A stretch of DNA of 64,000 bases. It comes from Protula sp. h YS-2021. Its lineage: Eukaryota > Annelida > Polychaeta > Sabellida > Serpulidae. Where the stretch lies: the NCBI GenBank assembly GCA_949752745.1, contig OX457029.1, forward strand, positions 39,539,103 to 39,603,102, read 5' to 3'. Positions 61,829-64,000 of this stretch are shown in pieces (position 1 is the first letter of the stretch; each line of letters begins with the position of its first letter). The notes beneath the pieces are model-generated. The model did not search any database. It was not told where the DNA came from and saw nothing but the letters and a program-made list of their open reading frames with translations. The position numbers and the translations under genes were made by a program.

Positions 61829-62514
61829 GTGACAACGTTTACAGGCTACTTCCCCTTATAAGACTGTTTGATATGGGTGCACTACAAGACGAATGTGAAG
61901 ATTTCTTAACCAAACTTACTCCAGAACTGCGGCAGCTCGCTATAGCTTCGGAATATAATTTCGACCAATTAGAAGAGCGCGTTATAACGTGGGCCGCGAC
62001 AAAGACACTAAAAGCGCTGGAAAAGGATCCCGACTGGGGATTAGTTACCACGAGACAGAGACGTCATATTTTAGAAAAACTTGTTCGGAAGTACGAACTT
62101 GACATTGGCAAGGGGGGAACAGACATTTCAACTGAAACAGCCGAACGGAATTCGACGGAAAGAACCGACATTGGTAATAACGAACAGGTTTTGCAAACGA
62201 TTCTTGAGGAGAATGAGAATCTTCAACGAAAGTTAGACCACTTAAAATCTCGTGACGGACATATGGAGCAACTGGAAAGAGAATTTCAAAAATTAAAACT
62301 ACATGGCGAAGAAGTTTATAAGAAGTACGAGCGATATAAGAAGACTGTTAAACAAATACAAGATATCATTCAAGGAAAAGTGCAAACTAAATCGCTTCAG
62401 TTGCACTGTGCAAGTAAAGCCATGGAACAACACTATAGCGGAACGGAGGATAAATGTGCTACGTGTCGCTCGTACATGGTGACCCAGATAAAACAGCTGC
62501 TTAGTCCAGAATAA
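61829..62514 (+). CDS. BTB-domain protein 2, exon 2 (C-terminal, stop)
   Basis: Acceptor TTTTGTTTTAG, phase 1. It opens DNVYRLLPLIRLFDMGALQD, then ECEDFL, a BACK-like helical run (ELRQLAIASEYNFDQLEERV, DPDWGLVTTRQRRHILEKLV) aligned with BTB1 exons 2 and 3. A long coiled coil follows (EENENLQRKLDHLKSRDGH through KKYERYKKTVKQIQDI) and a final Cys/His motif, C-x7-H-x7-C-x2-C (LHCASK...CATCRSYM). The total frame is 399 codons plus stop. Compared with BTB1 it has lost the intron between exons 2 and 3, and its coiled coil is longer. AATAAA at 62621 may be its polyadenylation signal. Confidence 0.8.
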
Positions 62515-62620
62515 TACTAAAAAGCAACATGTATATATATGTATATATGTGTATATAGATCGGGGAGGGTGGGATAATTTGGGGGTTACGAGCCTAATAT
62601 ATCCCTGGATCCACTACTTC

Positions 62621-62626
62621 AATAAA
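62621..62626 (+). promoter_or_regulatory. Possible polyadenylation signal of BTB protein 2
   Basis: AATAAA 107 bp after the stop codon. Cleavage site not determinable. Confidence 0.4.
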
Positions 62627-62980
62627 ACGACTTTAAACGAATCATTTCCCAACGTCTCCACCAGCCACGCACATGAGAAAAAGAATTCATCCATCTTCAA
62701 AAAATCGAAAATAACTGCCACCGGCAATCTTGGATTTTCAGTGACAGAGTCATATAGAAAGTCAGACCTGGGTGGCGCTAAAAGAAGAGCCGTAAGGGAG
62801 GGGAGGGGGGATGGAAGTCAGCAGCAGCAACAGCAAGGACAGCAATAACAAAAACTAGGATGAATGTTTGGGTTCCCGATGAATTAACACCACGCCACTT
62901 ACCATTAAGATGAGACAGTAAAGAGGTGTTGACGTAAGAAAAAGTATGCTATTATCCAGAAGAGTCAACACTGTACATTA

Positions 62981-63140
62981 CAGGAGACCCTCGTTAATTC
63001 GTCCCCGGTTAATTCGTTTCCCCGCTTTATTCGTACTCGTACTTAGGTCCCAGTTTCTCTATATCATACTAGTTTTCCCCCGGATAATTCGTTCACCGGG
63101 TCCGGTCCCGCGTGGTGCGAATTAAAGAGGGGCTTCTCTA
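62981..63140. mobile_element. Short pogo/Tigger-like MITE
   Basis: The left end CAGGAGACCCTCGTTAATTCG and the inverted right end TAGAGAAGCCCCTCTTTAATTCG resemble the inverted repeats of pogo-type elements. TA flanks both sides (62979-62980, 63141-63142). The interior repeats taattcgt phrases. 160 bp, non-coding. Confidence 0.5.
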
Positions 63141-63442
63141 TAGTTTTCAATGTTCATTGTTCTTGATATGCTTCACTCTGTTCCTCAGTTTCAGGATTCT
63201 CATTGTTATCCTCAATTTCCTCATCATTACTGTCAATGATTGTTTCTTCTTACAGCTGCTCAAATGGTTTTACGGTAGCTGTATATTTTTCTCATCCCTG
63301 AAAAATAAAGTTCTAAAATGTTCTCGTAATTTTCATTGTTTGTGTACCCGAAAAGGTTTGTAAACAACTTCTGCAAGCCTCGCTCGTAGACTGACCTCAG
63401 ATCATCAATGGCTTATTCTAGCGTCTCTTCTCCTTGATTTTC

Positions 63443-63475
<33 letters not shown>

Positions 63476-64000
63476 TATTTTTTGTTTTTTTGTTTTTTTT
63501 TGTTTTACCTTTTATTGAAATTATTTGTTCTTGTCATATCACACCTGTTGAACCATATCATCCCAAACCGACTCGCTTTTAGAACTGCTCTCAGATCTTA
63601 TTTCATAGACGTCTTTCTCACCCTCATCATACCCTTTCGTGTGTCTCAATAATGACTCGGGGTTGTTGTCTCAAACCCCTCTATAGTATTCAAACGTGAT
63701 AGTTTTCTTCAGTTAATTTTCGCTCAGTCATGCTGTATCATTGGCACTTAGTAGATAAAAATAAAAATAACGTTGATTTTTCTTCGACATTTGTGGTTTT
63801 TTTGTGGCTTATTCTGTCGCGTCGTTTTGCGTCGAGCGCGCATGGGTGATGGGAGGAAGTGCTCTGCTGTATCTTATGTTACAACTTAGAGCAAAAGGAT
63901 TCTTTTTCATGCCTCTCGACCCGACGCCTTCACCTCAAGTATGACTACCAACACTTTTTATCATCGTCGATGTGGCCTCGGTCAGCACAGTGAAATATAG
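63141..64000. other. Right end, no gene recognised
   Basis: Contains a poly-T run (63444-63474) followed by T-rich sequence. No coding similarity seen. Confidence 0.4.

Overview
This window is animal nuclear DNA. Genes are split by GT-AG introns, coding exons are sparse, and the sequence is AT-rich and full of transposon remnants, microsatellites and long G or C homopolymers. The gene content fits a non-vertebrate, probably marine, animal: a Fuseless-family membrane protein, a zinc-finger/tyrosine-recombinase-like protein, DIRS-type retroelements and a Tc1 element. I cannot name the phylum. All gene models come from reading splice sites and reading-frame phases by eye.

Four genes can be supported. 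(1) A minus-strand gene covers about 8.43 kb down to the left edge and continues beyond it. It starts with a PWWP-like chromatin-reader module and runs through small exons joined by phase-1 introns, including a tandemly duplicated exon. It ends in a very large exon with a Ser/Lys-rich linker, two zinc fingers and the beginning of a tyrosine-recombinase-like domain. (2) A minus-strand Fuseless-like (fusl) gene has coding exons at 42.19-41.71, 23.63-23.31 and 22.84-22.64 kb, encoding eight membrane segments. An intron of about 18 kb separates its first two exons and is filled with repeats. (3) and (4) Two plus-strand paralogues with a BTB fold lie at 51.09-55.04 kb and 58.99-62.51 kb. They share exon structure and a C-terminal Cys/His pattern.

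Layout: 0-8.5 kb zinc-finger/recombinase-like gene; 9.7-13 kb diverged, internally duplicated repeat block; 13-18.5 kb AT-rich sequence without recognisable genes; 18.6-19.3 kb GATATC-rich element; 20.4-21.5 kb DIRS-like remnant; 22.6-42.2 kb fusl gene, whose intron holds a perfect 211-bp duplication, a second DIRS-like remnant (31.1-34.1 kb), a LINE fragment, a (TTA)n tract and two foldback elements; 42.9-43.5 kb 54-bp minisatellite; 44.5 kb tRNA-derived SINE; 46.4-48.1 kb a foldback element and an inverted second copy of the GATATC element; 50.2-51.05 kb GATA-rich minisatellite; 51.1-62.5 kb the BTB pair, with a deleted Tc1 element and another foldback element in introns of the first; 63 kb a small pogo-like element.

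The most unusual signal is a group of four foldback elements (38.8-40.1, 40.2-41.2, 46.4-47.1 and 53.7-54.4 kb). Their inverted arms differ in sequence, but all are built from short tandem units, exactly 15 bp in three of them. One is flanked by an 11-bp direct repeat. Also notable are the decaying exon triplication in the first gene and the shared putative zinc site of the BTB pair. The four genes show no evident functional link.
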